A stretch of DNA of 64,000 nucleotides from JBIKIW01 sp044361365. Its GTDB lineage: Bacteria > Patescibacteriota > JACMRA01. Under the pieces are notes generated by a model. It was given only the letters and a program-made list of their open reading frames with translations. It was not told the origin of the DNA and did no database searches. The translations under genes and the position numbers were made by a program. Shown piece by piece: positions 43,174-53,394 of the stretch. Each line of letters begins with the position of its first letter. The first letter of the stretch is position 1. Location of the stretch: positions 12,545-76,544 of the forward strand of contig JBIKIW010000001.1 in NCBI GenBank assembly GCA_044361365.1, read 5' to 3'.

Positions 43174-43833
43174 ATGCATGTTGGCTTTATAATGGATGGC
43201 AATCGAAGATGGGCAAAAAAAGGTAATTTTCTTCCATACTTTGGTCACAACATGGGAGGTGAAACGCTAGAGAAATTATTAGAAATTTGTCCTAAATTTA
43301 ACATCACAACTGTCACAATATATGCACTTTCTTCGGAAAATTTAGAAAATAGATCTAAAGCAGAAGTTGTGGCATTGATGAGTTTGTTAAAAATAATGGC
43401 AGAGAGCAAAAAAGAGAAACTATTCAAAGGAGGTATAAGAGTTAAGATTGCAGGCAATTTAAAGCCATTCCCAGAATCTACTTCTAAAGCTTTGATTGAG
43501 CTGGAAGATTACACAAAGGATTGCAAAAATAGCTTGCTTCAAATTTGTGTAAATTACGGGGGAAGGCAAGAAATAATTGAAGCTGTCAAAAAGACTCTAA
43601 AAGACGGAGAAGATATAAATGAAAAAAATATAAGTAAAAATTTACAAGCTGGTGGTGATCCTGATTTGATTATTCGTACAGGTGGCAGACAAAGACTATC
43701 TAATTTTTTGCTTTGGCAAGGAACTTATTCTGAGCTATATTTTTCTGATAAATTGTGGCCTGAGTTTGATGAGGCTGAGCTTAAAAAAGCGATAGAATTT
43801 TTTGAAAGCCAAGAAAGAAACTTTGGTAAGTAA
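43174..43833 (+). CDS. uppS: Isoprenyl (undecaprenyl) diphosphate synthase
   Basis: About 219 residues from ATG 43174 (MHVGFIMDGNRRWAKK); a GTG three codons earlier is possible. FIMDGNRRWA holds the catalytic Asp; VTIYALSSENLENR, LLQICVNYGGRQEII, DPDLIIRTGGRQRLSNFLLW and SELYFSDKLWPEF follow. It elongates isoprenoid diphosphate to the C55 carrier used for cell wall and for the mannosyltransferase. The sequence QRLSNFLLWQ is the family's substrate-binding region. Confidence 0.95.
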   Translation: MHVGFIMDGNRRWAKKGNFLPYFGHNMGGETLEKLLEICPKFNITTVTIYALSSENLENRSKAEVVALMSLLKIMAESKKEKLFKGGIRVKIAGNLKPFPESTSKALIELEDYTKDCKNSLLQICVNYGGRQEIIEAVKKTLKDGEDINEKNISKNLQAGGDPDLIIRTGGRQRLSNFLLWQGTYSELYFSDKLWPEFDEAELKKAIEFFESQERNFGK

Positions 43834-43902
43834 AAACTAATGCATCTAAGTTGCTTTTAAAATTTCAATCTCTGAGTTTTTATGACTATAAATCCTTGGC
43901 GT

Positions 43903-46900
43903 TTAATTAATTTCAACTGTTTGTTTCGGAGATAAATTTAAACTTGAATCTGATTTTAAGTTTTCAATGGTGGCACTTTGTACATTAAAACCCCCAGCAC
44001 TAAAAGCTTTTGCAAAATAGTTTATTTTTATTGTTGATAAGCCAGTTTGGTTGGGGTAGATACAAAAATTAATAGTTTTAGTATCGTTTTGATAAGGTGT
44101 AATTTGGTTTATAGAGTCAGTTATTTTTTCGGGCATTATTTTGAGTCCAGCAGGTACTTGATCACTAACTTTGTAGCAACCATCTAGCAAGTTATTTCCA
44201 AACTCGATTTCCAAGCCAACGTTAACCAAATCATTTTTATTAAACTTGTTAGTTGGAGTATTTTCAGTTTGGTAAATTCTGGTAATTTTTGGTTGATTAG
44301 GGTTAGATTCAAAAGCCAATGTGTAGTTTAAACCAAGAGATATTTCTCCAGTTTTAATTTCTAAATTTAAATCTTCTAAAGCTTTTTTATTTAAGTTAAT
44401 TTTAAATAATTTATTGTATTCAACTGTTACTTCTTTTTTCTGACCATCGATTTGATAACTAAAAATAATTTTATCAGTTTTGAGATTTTTTAGAGTTTTT
44501 TGAAGATATAAAATTTGCTTAAAAGAAGAGTAATTATTCTTGGCTAAATACTCATTTAAATCTTTAGCATCTGGTTCATTTAGTAGATTAGCTAAACCTA
44601 AAGCCTGATTAGTTAATTCCAAATTCTGATCCAAATTATCACCCTTTATATATTTAGAATTATCACTCACTTGAGAGTTTTCTTGTAAAATTTGGTAGTA
44701 ATTCTGACGAGCTTTTTCTTTATCACCAGCATAATCCAAAGCTTGCGAAATTATCAATTTTTGGTTTAAAGTTAAATCAGTTTTTTGGTTCAAATTTTGT
44801 AATTGTTGCAAAACATTGTGTTGGTTTAAAGTTAGTCCAAAAAGTATCCAAAGGTGATCTTCAAAATTTTCTTGAACTTTACTATTTTCTGCTTTAAAAA
44901 AGTTAAAGGATCTTGTTCCAGTTAAATTATTCAAATCACTTTCTAAAACTTGAGTTGTAAATTTTATATCTTTTTGAGAATCGGGGAAATTGCTAAAACC
45001 TCCATTTTTATTAAACGTATCTAGTTCTGGGGCGTTCGGTTTTTTAGTTGAATCGTAATATTGAGTAAGTAGTTTTTTAGCTAAATAAGAAATTTGCAAA
45101 CTCTCTAAAGTTCCGCTATCTGAATTCGCCATTTTTTGTAGCTGAGTGTAGTATCCAATATTTTCAGCCGAGCCTATTACCACCTGAAAGGTTTGATCTT
45201 CGGGTAAATTTGTTAGACTAGCTTTTTGGCTTAATTCTGGGTAGGTAAACTGTTGGGTAATACTTTTTTGATTAGTGGATTTAACACTTATAATCTGTTG
45301 AATTTTGCTCTGCTTTTCTCCATTTTTGACACTAAGATTGAGTTCTAATTCTCCAATCTTAAGCTTTGGTAATTGAACTTCGACCCCTGAAGCTAAGCCT
45401 TTTTGAGTTTTCTTAAATTCTAAATAGGGGATTTCTATTGTATATTCAACCTCAGTTTTGGGATCTAGCTTTTCACCAATAGTTTGTAATTTAATCGAGG
45501 GTTGGTCATTTTCTAGATAATCTGAGCTTAAAATACTTGCAATTTGTAAATCTGTAGCGGTGTAAATAGTTGCTAAGTTACTGCCAAAAAATAAATCTGA
45601 ACTAACAACTTTAGCCAAAATATCCCAAGAATCAAAGCTATCAGGTAAATTAAAATTAGCTTTAGCAAGACCGTTTTGATCACTTTCAATTTCTTCAAAA
45701 AAGATAACTTCAGATTTTTTAGGTTCATTTTGTAAATCAGATTTTGTAAGTTTTTGTGGGGAAGTCGAATCCGAATGAGAATTGTAGTTTTGATTAATTC
45801 CTGTACTTAAATTACTATAAATGTTTTCTGACTTATTTATTTCTAAATTTTCACCATTAGCAGTTTTCGGACTAACCCAGACTAAGATTTTAGATTTCTT
45901 AGGTTCGTTTTTTAAGTCACTTATTTTAAATTCTACAGAGGCATTTTCTCCTGATTGATAGACACTTTTGTTACTAAATATTTCTACTTTTAATTCCTGA
46001 TTTTCTTTGGTAAAATTAACTGGGTAACCTTCTGGGCTAATTTTAGAATAGTTTTTACCGTCAAACTTTACACCTGAAAAATTTATATTTGGAATACCAC
46101 TTTCAGTAAAATTATATTCGTATTGAGATTTGCTTTGCAAGCTATATTTTTTGATTCCATTTTGACTTTGAATAATTAGATAATTGCTATTTGTTTGAGG
46201 GATATCGGTTTGACCATTTTTTTGAATTTCCAATTTTACCACTTCTCCGGGTTGGTAGTTTTTTTGAGAAAGATTTTGAGCTTTTTGATCTATAAATTGA
46301 AAGTTTTGGGTTGTTTCAGGTGAACTATTTGTAGTTGTAGAAAAATAGCGACTGAACAAAATATTTTTATTATCAGAATCCGTTAGTTGCAGATTTATTT
46401 GGTAGTAGGTTTCTGATTCAAAGCTTATTTCTAGCCTAGCCAGACCCTGATTGTCGGTGCTGACTTTGGTTTCAGTTTGTTTTTTGTCACGCCTAGTATA
46501 TGAGTACTGAGTTTCAGTTTGCTTAGTAATTGGGTTGTAATTTTGGCCAGTTTCAATTTTATCAAAAACATAGCTAGTTATTTGAGCTAAAATATCTTTG
46601 CTACCAATTGGATTTCCTTTCAAATTGTTAATATTTTGTAGCCCACTAGTGTATTTGAAGGTATCTAGAGAGTTTAAATTGATATCAAGGATTCCTTTAC
46701 TAGTGTCTGTTTTGGATTGATCAGAGATGATTATTTGGTATGGGAAGTAGGGTATTTTTAAACTACTTTTAATATCAGATTCTTGTGGGTTTTTTAGTTG
46801 AACTAAAATGCTAGTGTGTGCAATTGGCTGGTAGCTTTTTTGAACAATCGAAGAGACTGGATATTTGATACTAAAATTACCAAAATTATCTGTAACAACT

Positions 46901-48807
46901 TCTCCATTTACATCTCCAGAATAATTTAAACTCACTTGACTAGCTGGAGTTTGGTCTTTGAAATTTACTTTTCCACTGATTACAATTTCTTCATTTTTTA
47001 AATAAAACTTTTTGTTCGATTCTAAGAGAATTTGGTAGTTTTTTGGCGTAGGATTTTGAACTCTAAAATTGCTATTAATTATAATCTCATTTTCAGTATT
47101 TTTTTGTAAATTTAGTTGGTAATTTCCCTCAGGCAGATTTTGTAAATTAAGACTTGATAGGAATGTATCTAAAGAAGAAAGTGAAATAGTTTGATCCTGA
47201 ATTAAGACAGTTTTTTGGTTTTCAATTTTATAAACAACAGCTTTTAGAGAGTCTATTTTTTCGCCAGTTCTAGATTTGGCTAAACCCCAAAAAGAAATTT
47301 TATCACTGGGTTTGTAGGTATTTTTGTCGAGGTATAAGTAACTCCAGTAATTAGCATTTTTAGTTTCATTTAAAGGTGAATTTTGTTTTGTTTTGGTTGT
47401 TGATACGATTAGTATTTCTTTGTCTGAGATTACTTGATAAAATTGATATCTGTCTTCATTATTTTTTGGTTTTGGTTTATCAAAAAAAGCTAGACCACTA
47501 TCGTCTGTAACGGCTAATTGCTCACCATTTATGTCTTTAATTTGAGCTATGGAAGCAGGTTTTTGGGTTTGTATATTGTTTGCCCAAGCTAAAATTTTGT
47601 TGTTGTCTGTGGTAAAATTTACGGTCAAATCAGTAGATTGCAAAATAGCTGAGTTTTGATTTTCAGGAAGGTGCAAAAGATAAAAACCTTTTTCAAGCTG
47701 AGCTGGGAATTTTACAAAATTTTGAGTATCAGTTTTTTCAATTCCAAAACTTTCACCTAACACTTTTTGTAAATTTTTGAGATCGTATTTTTCTTTTTGA
47801 TCTTGATAATTTGTCCAATTTGGTAGCTGTTGCTTGGTTTTAAGATATTCCAAAAACTGCCCCAAATCTCTAAATTTATATAGCTCAAGATTAGCTTTGT
47901 CACCAAGTTTTCCGCCAAGGGTAATATTTGGAGATACGCTTTGAGAAAATTCATAAAACTCTTGGTTAAAATAAGTTCTGTTTTCTGCAACCTGGGAGTC
48001 TTGTTGAGTTTCAAACTGCCAGCTAAAATCGTTGTCTAAAAATTGCTTACTACCTTCCAATGCCAAGCCTTTTTTGATTGTTATGGTATAAATTGTAGCG
48101 GGCTCTAGTTTTTCTGGAATGAAATTAATTTTGTTACCAATTTTTACAAATTTACCCTTGGTTGGTGGAGAGATTTCCCAAAAGTTTTCGATTGATTGAA
48201 AAGTCTCGGTGTTAAACTCTACTTCAATTTTGGAGTTGGTGGAGATGTCGGAAGTATTAGATTCTGGAATGGTTTTTGTGACAGCAAATTTTTGGTAAGT
48301 TTGAAAAGCCCAGCTAAGTTCTTTAGTTTGATTTTGGTTACTAGTATCTTCTATGTTAAGACTAAATTTTTGTACCGAACCGGGGTCAAAAACGTTTTTT
48401 AGTTTGAGTAAAAATTCTTTATCGCTTTTTTGAGTGATTTCTATTTCTTGCTTTGGGTCTAATTTTAGATTGTCAGTAACTTGGTATTTAGTTAGTTTGA
48501 TTTCACTTTTAAGAATATATTTAGAGCTTTCCAGAACCCCTATAGAATCTGATTGTTCGGGAGTGAGGGTGATTTGGCTGGGTTTGATTTGAATACTTTT
48601 GGTTGGAGAAATTTCAGCGTTATTTGGTTGGTTAAATTGGATAAGTTGTTTGCCGCCAGCTGTATTTAAAATCACAGCAACCACTAAAATCAGCACCAAA
48701 ACTAACCCCAAACCAAAGCTCCAAAATAACGATCTTTTTTTAGTCTTTTGAGGTTGATTGGCAGGATTTTGTTTTTGTTTTTCAGCGTGTGGTGAATTTG
48801 CCATCAT
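43903..48807 (-). CDS. Giant alpha-2-macroglobulin-like surface protein, thioester lost
   Basis: 1634 residues. Signal anchor at 26-48 (SLFWSFGLGLVLVLILVVAVIL), then bacterial Ig-like domains (about 60-280), carboxypeptidase-like MG2/MG3 domains, the alpha-2-macroglobulin core (PDSFDSWDILAKVVSSDLFFG near 1070), a complement-like helical region, and a C-terminal MG domain (LDGCYKVSDQVPAGLKIMP). The thioester CxEQ expected in the helical region is replaced by NSDSGTLESLQ near residue 1228, as in thioester-free YfaS-like proteins. It may trap or block attacking proteases at the surface. An internal imperfect duplication places DLKNEPKKSK and DLQNEPKKSE on both sides of a Ser/Asn-rich stretch. 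It is the largest gene here. Confidence 0.85.
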   Translation of the reverse strand: MMANSPHAEKQKQNPANQPQKTKKRSLFWSFGLGLVLVLILVVAVILNTAGGKQLIQFNQPNNAEISPTKSIQIKPSQITLTPEQSDSIGVLESSKYILKSEIKLTKYQVTDNLKLDPKQEIEITQKSDKEFLLKLKNVFDPGSVQKFSLNIEDTSNQNQTKELSWAFQTYQKFAVTKTIPESNTSDISTNSKIEVEFNTETFQSIENFWEISPPTKGKFVKIGNKINFIPEKLEPATIYTITIKKGLALEGSKQFLDNDFSWQFETQQDSQVAENRTYFNQEFYEFSQSVSPNITLGGKLGDKANLELYKFRDLGQFLEYLKTKQQLPNWTNYQDQKEKYDLKNLQKVLGESFGIEKTDTQNFVKFPAQLEKGFYLLHLPENQNSAILQSTDLTVNFTTDNNKILAWANNIQTQKPASIAQIKDINGEQLAVTDDSGLAFFDKPKPKNNEDRYQFYQVISDKEILIVSTTKTKQNSPLNETKNANYWSYLYLDKNTYKPSDKISFWGLAKSRTGEKIDSLKAVVYKIENQKTVLIQDQTISLSSLDTFLSSLNLQNLPEGNYQLNLQKNTENEIIINSNFRVQNPTPKNYQILLESNKKFYLKNEEIVISGKVNFKDQTPASQVSLNYSGDVNGEVVTDNFGNFSIKYPVSSIVQKSYQPIAHTSILVQLKNPQESDIKSSLKIPYFPYQIIISDQSKTDTSKGILDINLNSLDTFKYTSGLQNINNLKGNPIGSKDILAQITSYVFDKIETGQNYNPITKQTETQYSYTRRDKKQTETKVSTDNQGLARLEISFESETYYQINLQLTDSDNKNILFSRYFSTTTNSSPETTQNFQFIDQKAQNLSQKNYQPGEVVKLEIQKNGQTDIPQTNSNYLIIQSQNGIKKYSLQSKSQYEYNFTESGIPNINFSGVKFDGKNYSKISPEGYPVNFTKENQELKVEIFSNKSVYQSGENASVEFKISDLKNEPKKSKILVWVSPKTANGENLEINKSENIYSNLSTGINQNYNSHSDSTSPQKLTKSDLQNEPKKSEVIFFEEIESDQNGLAKANFNLPDSFDSWDILAKVVSSDLFFGSNLATIYTATDLQIASILSSDYLENDQPSIKLQTIGEKLDPKTEVEYTIEIPYLEFKKTQKGLASGVEVQLPKLKIGELELNLSVKNGEKQSKIQQIISVKSTNQKSITQQFTYPELSQKASLTNLPEDQTFQVVIGSAENIGYYTQLQKMANSDSGTLESLQISYLAKKLLTQYYDSTKKPNAPELDTFNKNGGFSNFPDSQKDIKFTTQVLESDLNNLTGTRSFNFFKAENSKVQENFEDHLWILFGLTLNQHNVLQQLQNLNQKTDLTLNQKLIISQALDYAGDKEKARQNYYQILQENSQVSDNSKYIKGDNLDQNLELTNQALGLANLLNEPDAKDLNEYLAKNNYSSFKQILYLQKTLKNLKTDKIIFSYQIDGQKKEVTVEYNKLFKINLNKKALEDLNLEIKTGEISLGLNYTLAFESNPNQPKITRIYQTENTPTNKFNKNDLVNVGLEIEFGNNLLDGCYKVSDQVPAGLKIMPEKITDSINQITPYQNDTKTINFCIYPNQTGLSTIKINYFAKAFSAGGFNVQSATIENLKSDSSLNLSPKQTVEIN

Positions 48808-48987
48808 CTAAGGCTATTTTTAGCCAACAAGTAGTTTTGGTCAAAGGGGTGGGTTGGTGAATTAGGTTGATTTAAAAACCAAGAAGGTATTCAGCTTTAA
48901 ATAATAACAGGGTTGATTTTTTTAAACTGATTAGGCTTAAATCACAAACTTGCCTATTTTTGAAAAACTGTTAATTTTTCGCTCATT

Positions 48988-49290
48988 ATGACTACATGCC
49001 CACATGGACACGGAAACCTCAACAAAATAAACAAACAAGGTATTGAAATCGAATATTGCCCAGTTTGTGGCGGAGTTTGGCTGGATAGAGGGGAGCTTGA
49101 AAATTTAATCGATTTAGCCTCCAGAGCCAGTGCTTCAGCTCAAAATATGGCACCTAATTTAGATTTTGATAAGCCAAAACAAACCGACAACTTTTCTCAA
49201 AATAGAGACTCCCAGCCATACAACAAAGATTTCAAGAAAAAGAAAAAAGAAGGGTTTTTAGGTGAGATTTTCGATTTCGATTTGTTTTAG
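48988..49290 (+). CDS. zf-TFIIB-type zinc-ribbon protein
   Basis: 100 residues. CPHGHGNLNKINKQ and EYCPVCGGVWLDRGELENLI make the zinc ribbon of the widespread small zf-TFIIB domain; the first knuckle has CPHGH instead of CPxC. A Gln/Asn/Lys-rich linker and hydrophobic acidic ending (GFLGEIFDFDLF) follow. Function unknown. A promoter with TTGCCT (48950-48955) and TAATTT (48972-48977) puts its start about 5 bases before the ATG. Confidence 0.82.
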   Translation: MTTCPHGHGNLNKINKQGIEIEYCPVCGGVWLDRGELENLIDLASRASASAQNMAPNLDFDKPKQTDNFSQNRDSQPYNKDFKKKKKEGFLGEIFDFDLF

Positions 49291-49394
49291 TTTTGTAAGA
49301 TAAAAAACGGTATAAATCAAGATTTTTTTAAACTCGAAGAAAATTTATAGTGCTAAAATAACTTTATTGACAAATAGCACATTACTATATTTTT

Positions 49395-49400
49395 TATAAT
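49395..49400 (+). promoter_or_regulatory. -10 box of the restriction-modification operon
   Basis: A perfect TATAAT lies 9 bases before the methyltransferase ATG (49410), so the transcript would start within a few bases of it. A TTGACA at 49367-49372 is 22 bases upstream, longer than usual. Confidence 0.5.
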
Positions 49401-49409
49401 GACACCGTT

Positions 49410-50462
49410 ATGACGCCAACTCACTTTAAATTTATTGATCTGTTTGCAGGAATAGGAGGCTTTAGAATAGCCTTGGATAATTTAGAGGGCGAGTGTGTTT
49501 TTAGCTCTGATATTGATCTGGAGTGTCAAAAAACTTATCAAGCAAATTTTGGAGAATTACCTTTTGGCGATATTACAAAAATTGATCCAGAAAATGTACC
49601 TCAGCATGATGTTTTGTGTGCGGGTTTTCCATGTCAGCCATTTTCTATTTGTGGCTTGCAGAGGGGTTTTGAAGATACCAGGGGTACCTTGTTTTTTAAT
49701 ATAATGCAGATTATTAAAGCACAAAATCCTAGTATAGTTTTTTTAGAAAATGTAAAACATCTTAAACATCACGACAAAGGGCGAACTCTAGAAGTTATTG
49801 TAGAAACCTTGCAAAACGAAGGTTATTTTGTAAATTGGAAAGTTTTAAATGCAAAAAATTTTGGTTTGGCTCAAAATCGAGAAAGAATCATTATTATAGG
49901 CACAAAGAACAAACCTTTTAATTTTAATAAAATAACTACAAAAAAAGCAGTCAAAATTAGAGATATTTTAGAAACTAGAGACGATTTTAGTTATTTAAAC
50001 CCAGAGGAGTACACTATTTTGGATAGAAATTTGTGGAAAGTGCAAGAAAGCGGTTTGATATTTTGTGGTTTTAGAAATAAATCAATTAGAACTAAAGGAA
50101 CCAGACCAGACACCGAACATTTGTCCAGAGTTCACAAGCAACCAAACAGAATTTACCATATTGATGGCACTCACCCAACTATACCTTCGCAAGAGGTTTC
50201 AGGTAGGTTTTTTATTTATGACGGTGAAAAAGTCAGAAAAATGACTATAAAAGAGTGTTTCAGGTTACAAGGTTTTCCAGACGATTACAAAAAAATTAGT
50301 TCAAATGGAAATTTATACAAACAAATTGGTAACTCTGTAGCCATTCCGATGATTCAAGCAGTTGGGGAAGAGTTGGTAAAAAGTCATTTGATTGATAGAA
50401 GTCCTATTTTAAATCATGTTTTTAGTTTGGAGAAAGTATCAGTGATGGAAAGGTTGTTTTAG
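49410..50462 (+). CDS. C5-cytosine DNA methyltransferase
   Basis: 350 residues with all key motifs of 5-methylcytosine enzymes: IDLFAGIGGFRIALDN (I), CAGFPCQPFSICG with the catalytic Cys (IV), IVFLENVKHL (VI), GLAQNRERIIIIG (VIII), IGNSVAIPMIQAVGEE (X). The target-recognition region (about 190-280) includes SRVHKQPNRIYHIDGTHPT. It protects the host DNA from the restriction enzyme two genes downstream. The next gene starts one base after its stop. Confidence 0.95.
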   Translation: MTPTHFKFIDLFAGIGGFRIALDNLEGECVFSSDIDLECQKTYQANFGELPFGDITKIDPENVPQHDVLCAGFPCQPFSICGLQRGFEDTRGTLFFNIMQIIKAQNPSIVFLENVKHLKHHDKGRTLEVIVETLQNEGYFVNWKVLNAKNFGLAQNRERIIIIGTKNKPFNFNKITTKKAVKIRDILETRDDFSYLNPEEYTILDRNLWKVQESGLIFCGFRNKSIRTKGTRPDTEHLSRVHKQPNRIYHIDGTHPTIPSQEVSGRFFIYDGEKVRKMTIKECFRLQGFPDDYKKISSNGNLYKQIGNSVAIPMIQAVGEELVKSHLIDRSPILNHVFSLEKVSVMERLF

Positions 50463-50463
50463 T

Positions 50464-51147
50464 ATGGCTAATGTAATTATCAATGGAATCCAGGCGGAAA
50501 TTGATAATGGTTTATCAAACATTGTTGGTTATAATTTTTTAAAAACCGTATTTTCAAATCATCAAACTATTCAGAAAAAAAGAGCAGAAGAATTTTTAGA
50601 ATTTATCAAAGAAAATGAACAGAAATTTACTGTTGAACTTATAAATAATGAATGTTTTGTATCAGGCTTAGCTTTAACTTTAAGAGAAATAATTCAACAA
50701 TACTCAGAAATTAAAAGGGTAAAAATTTACTCAATTTTTCTAGGTTTTGTAGAGTCAGAAGATAAAGAAAATTTTGAGTTAGAAAAAATGTATCATACTT
50801 TGAATTTGATGTCGCTAGAAGACCTACACATCTTAAATAACTATAGTGGCTTAGGAGTTTTTAGATTAACACAAGACGAGGTTGTGCAAGAGACAAAAGA
50901 TGGTATTAAGGTTTTATTTAGTCGTGAAAATATGAAAAACTTAGCCTCGATAGGGATTGTAAAGGAAGACATAGAATTTAGAGATGAAAAGGAGGCAAGG
51001 GTCGGGAATTTAAACAGCTCAACATTTTCAGTTTTGGAAGATTCATTGTTTAAAAAAGGTGTTATCTATGTTGAAATTTATGAATACACCAATTTTGGTA
51101 AAAAATTTAAAAAATTCGCTTTCTCACAAAACAGATTAAAAATATAA
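50464..51147 (+). CDS. Unknown protein within the RM operon
   Basis: 227 residues. Helical N-terminal half with KKRAEEFLEFIKENEQKF, beta-rich C terminus (GVIYVEIYEYTNFGKKFKKF). No nuclease or helix-turn-helix control motif seen. It sits between methyltransferase and endonuclease genes with gaps of 1 and 12 bases, so it is part of the system: perhaps an accessory specificity, immunity or control protein. Not a typical C protein (too long, no HTH). Confidence 0.7.
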   Translation: MANVIINGIQAEIDNGLSNIVGYNFLKTVFSNHQTIQKKRAEEFLEFIKENEQKFTVELINNECFVSGLALTLREIIQQYSEIKRVKIYSIFLGFVESEDKENFELEKMYHTLNLMSLEDLHILNNYSGLGVFRLTQDEVVQETKDGIKVLFSRENMKNLASIGIVKEDIEFRDEKEARVGNLNSSTFSVLEDSLFKKGVIYVEIYEYTNFGKKFKKFAFSQNRLKI

Positions 51148-51159
51148 AATAATTCTGAC

Positions 51160-52296
51160 ATGTCCCAAGCCCATCACCAACTTTTAGAAGATATTTACAA
51201 CCAAGTTTTAGCTGAACTTGAGGCAAGGGATTTTGTGGCTAACACACCAAAAGAATTAAATATTGAAGTTATAAATTGGATTGAAATAATTGCCAAAAAT
51301 AGCGAGAATTTTTTGGGTGTTTTGAATGTAACTGTAACCAGTTTAACTGAAAAAATAGTTAGTCCTAATCAAGATATTAGAAAACATCAGGCAAAAATGG
51401 AAGGAGGTTATTCTGGTAGAACGCTGGACACAAAAACCATTGCACCTTGGCTCAAATCTAAAAAACTTAAATCCATGGTAGAAAGTGGCTGGCTTACAAG
51501 GTCTTTAGAGCAAGATTCTCCTTATACTTTGGATTACAAGGGAGCTATTAGAAATAAAGAGGTTAAAGAAGCTTTTTTGCAACTACTCAATTTTATACAA
51601 AATAATCAAGCGAAAACTACTTTGTGTTTAAAATATCTCTTTCAGCTTTTAATTATTCAAAGAGAACAAAATAAAGTAGAAATTAACCCGCTAGCTAAAA
51701 AATCTAAATACTCTATAACTGAAATAATTGACTTGTTAACCAAGCATTTTACTCAAACCAGTCAAGTTGGAACTGCTAGGTTGCCTGTTTTGGCTATCTA
51801 TTCAGTTTATCAGATCATTATAAAAGAGGTAGGCAGGTATGAAGAAAAAACTTTACAACCTTTAGGGTCTCATACTTCTGCTGACCTCCGTTCTGGCGAT
51901 ATTGGAGATATTCAAATAAATGACAAAAATGACAAACCTTTTGAAGGGGTAGAGGTAAAATATGGTAAGCTAATTGACCATGCTTTGGTGGAAGACGCTT
52001 TTGAAAAAATCAAACAATATCCAGTAAATAGGTATTATTTGCTTTCAACAGAAATAACCACTGGTGAAGAATTGGTCAAAATCCAAACTACTATTGATGA
52101 AATAAGCAAACAACACGGTTGTCAGGTAATAGTTAATGGACTTATTCCTACAATCAAATATTATTTAAGATTGATTAGTGACACAGACGATTTTTTACAA
52201 AATTACACAGACAATATCATCAATGACCCAGCTATAAAAATTGACCATAAAAGATATTGGAAAAACTTGGTTGAAAACTCTACTAATAAAAACTAA
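51160..52296 (+). CDS. Type II restriction endonuclease, possibly SacI-like
   Basis: 378 residues. HQAKMEGGYSGRTLDTKTIA and PWLKSKKLK resemble the N-terminal part of several type II enzymes. The catalytic core is TSADLRSGDIGDIQINDKN followed by FEGVEVKYGK, giving D...ExK of the PD-(D/E)xK fold, with RYYLLSTE after it. This arrangement reminds me of the SacI family, but recognition site and family need a search. Its operon position after a C5 methyltransferase supports the assignment as the cutting partner. Confidence 0.78.
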   Translation: MSQAHHQLLEDIYNQVLAELEARDFVANTPKELNIEVINWIEIIAKNSENFLGVLNVTVTSLTEKIVSPNQDIRKHQAKMEGGYSGRTLDTKTIAPWLKSKKLKSMVESGWLTRSLEQDSPYTLDYKGAIRNKEVKEAFLQLLNFIQNNQAKTTLCLKYLFQLLIIQREQNKVEINPLAKKSKYSITEIIDLLTKHFTQTSQVGTARLPVLAIYSVYQIIIKEVGRYEEKTLQPLGSHTSADLRSGDIGDIQINDKNDKPFEGVEVKYGKLIDHALVEDAFEKIKQYPVNRYYLLSTEITTGEELVKIQTTIDEISKQHGCQVIVNGLIPTIKYYLRLISDTDDFLQNYTDNIINDPAIKIDHKRYWKNLVENSTNKN

Positions 52297-52323
52297 CACG
52301 AATCAGTGGAATCGAAAGTCCAC

Positions 52324-53394
52324 CTAACTCAACCCAACCTCCTTACATAAATACACACTTTGCACGGCTTTGAGGATTTCCACACCTTCTTCCATTTCTC
52401 TTTGAAAAGCTTTGCGTCCCATAATTAAGCCACTTCCACCAGCTTTTTTGTTGATTACAGCTGATCTTACAGCATCTTGTAGGTCATTGTCAGCACTCCC
52501 ACCTCCTGAGCTGATTAGAGGAATCTTGCCGCTGTAGCAGTTTAGTACTTGGTATCTAGCTAGGTCAATTGGGTGTTCGCTGGTTAGATTTGTGTAAATC
52601 TTTTCATCTAGTTTTCCGTAGCTGGAGCTTCCAGTATTCATAGCTTTAAAACCTCCGTTTATGTCTGGTAATTTTTGCTTGATAATATCAGCTTCAAGTG
52701 TTACTCCAAGATGATTAGCTTGCCCGGTAAGGTCGGCTGAAGTTTCGTAGTTTTTGCCGTTTTGTTTAAAATTATCGTTACGAACATAGCACCATAAAAT
52801 CGTGAAAAGTCCTAATTTATGAGCTTTTTGAAAGGCTTTACGAATCGCTTGAATTTCCTCTCCAGAATTTGGCGAACCAAAATAAATTGTAGCTCCAACT
52901 CCCACCGCTCCCATATCAAAAGCCTGATCAACTTCAGCAAAAAGCTGCTCGTTAAATTTATTTGGGTAGCTCAAAAGTTCGTTGTGATTTAGTTTCAAAA
53001 TAAAAGGAATTTGGTGAGCGTATTTGCGAGACATTAACCCCAAAACTCCAAGAGTAGAAGTGACACCACTACAACCTGCATTTATAGCCAATTTGATTAT
53101 ATTTTCTGGGTCAAAATAAATTGGATTTTTGGCAAAACTTGCTCCTGCAGAGTGTTCAACTCCTTGATCAACAGGTAGAATTGAAAGATAGCCAGTTCGT
53201 CCCAAATTGCCGTGATTATAAAGCGAGGATAGATTTCGTAAGACTGAATTATTTCTATCGGAGTTCATCATTATTTCAGAAATATGATTTGGATTTGGGG
53301 AGTGTAGGGAATCTTTGGATACAGTTTTGGACTCGTGATTTAGAAGGTAATCAGCGTGATCGCCGAGGATTTTTTGAATGTCAGAATATTGCAT
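52324..53394 (-). CDS. fbaB: Class I fructose-bisphosphate aldolase (FbaB-like)
   Basis: 356 residues. The DhnA/FbaB barrel pattern: YLSILPVDQGVEHSAGASF, LKLNHNELLSYPN, the Schiff-base Lys region LEADIIKQKLPD, and the phosphate loop ISSGGGSADND plus GLIMGRKAFQRE. It cleaves fructose 1,6-bisphosphate to triose phosphates and works with tpiA (54182). Start at ATG 53394. Confidence 0.94.
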   Translation of the reverse strand: MQYSDIQKILGDHADYLLNHESKTVSKDSLHSPNPNHISEIMMNSDRNNSVLRNLSSLYNHGNLGRTGYLSILPVDQGVEHSAGASFAKNPIYFDPENIIKLAINAGCSGVTSTLGVLGLMSRKYAHQIPFILKLNHNELLSYPNKFNEQLFAEVDQAFDMGAVGVGATIYFGSPNSGEEIQAIRKAFQKAHKLGLFTILWCYVRNDNFKQNGKNYETSADLTGQANHLGVTLEADIIKQKLPDINGGFKAMNTGSSSYGKLDEKIYTNLTSEHPIDLARYQVLNCYSGKIPLISSGGGSADNDLQDAVRSAVINKKAGGSGLIMGRKAFQREMEEGVEILKAVQSVYLCKEVGLS

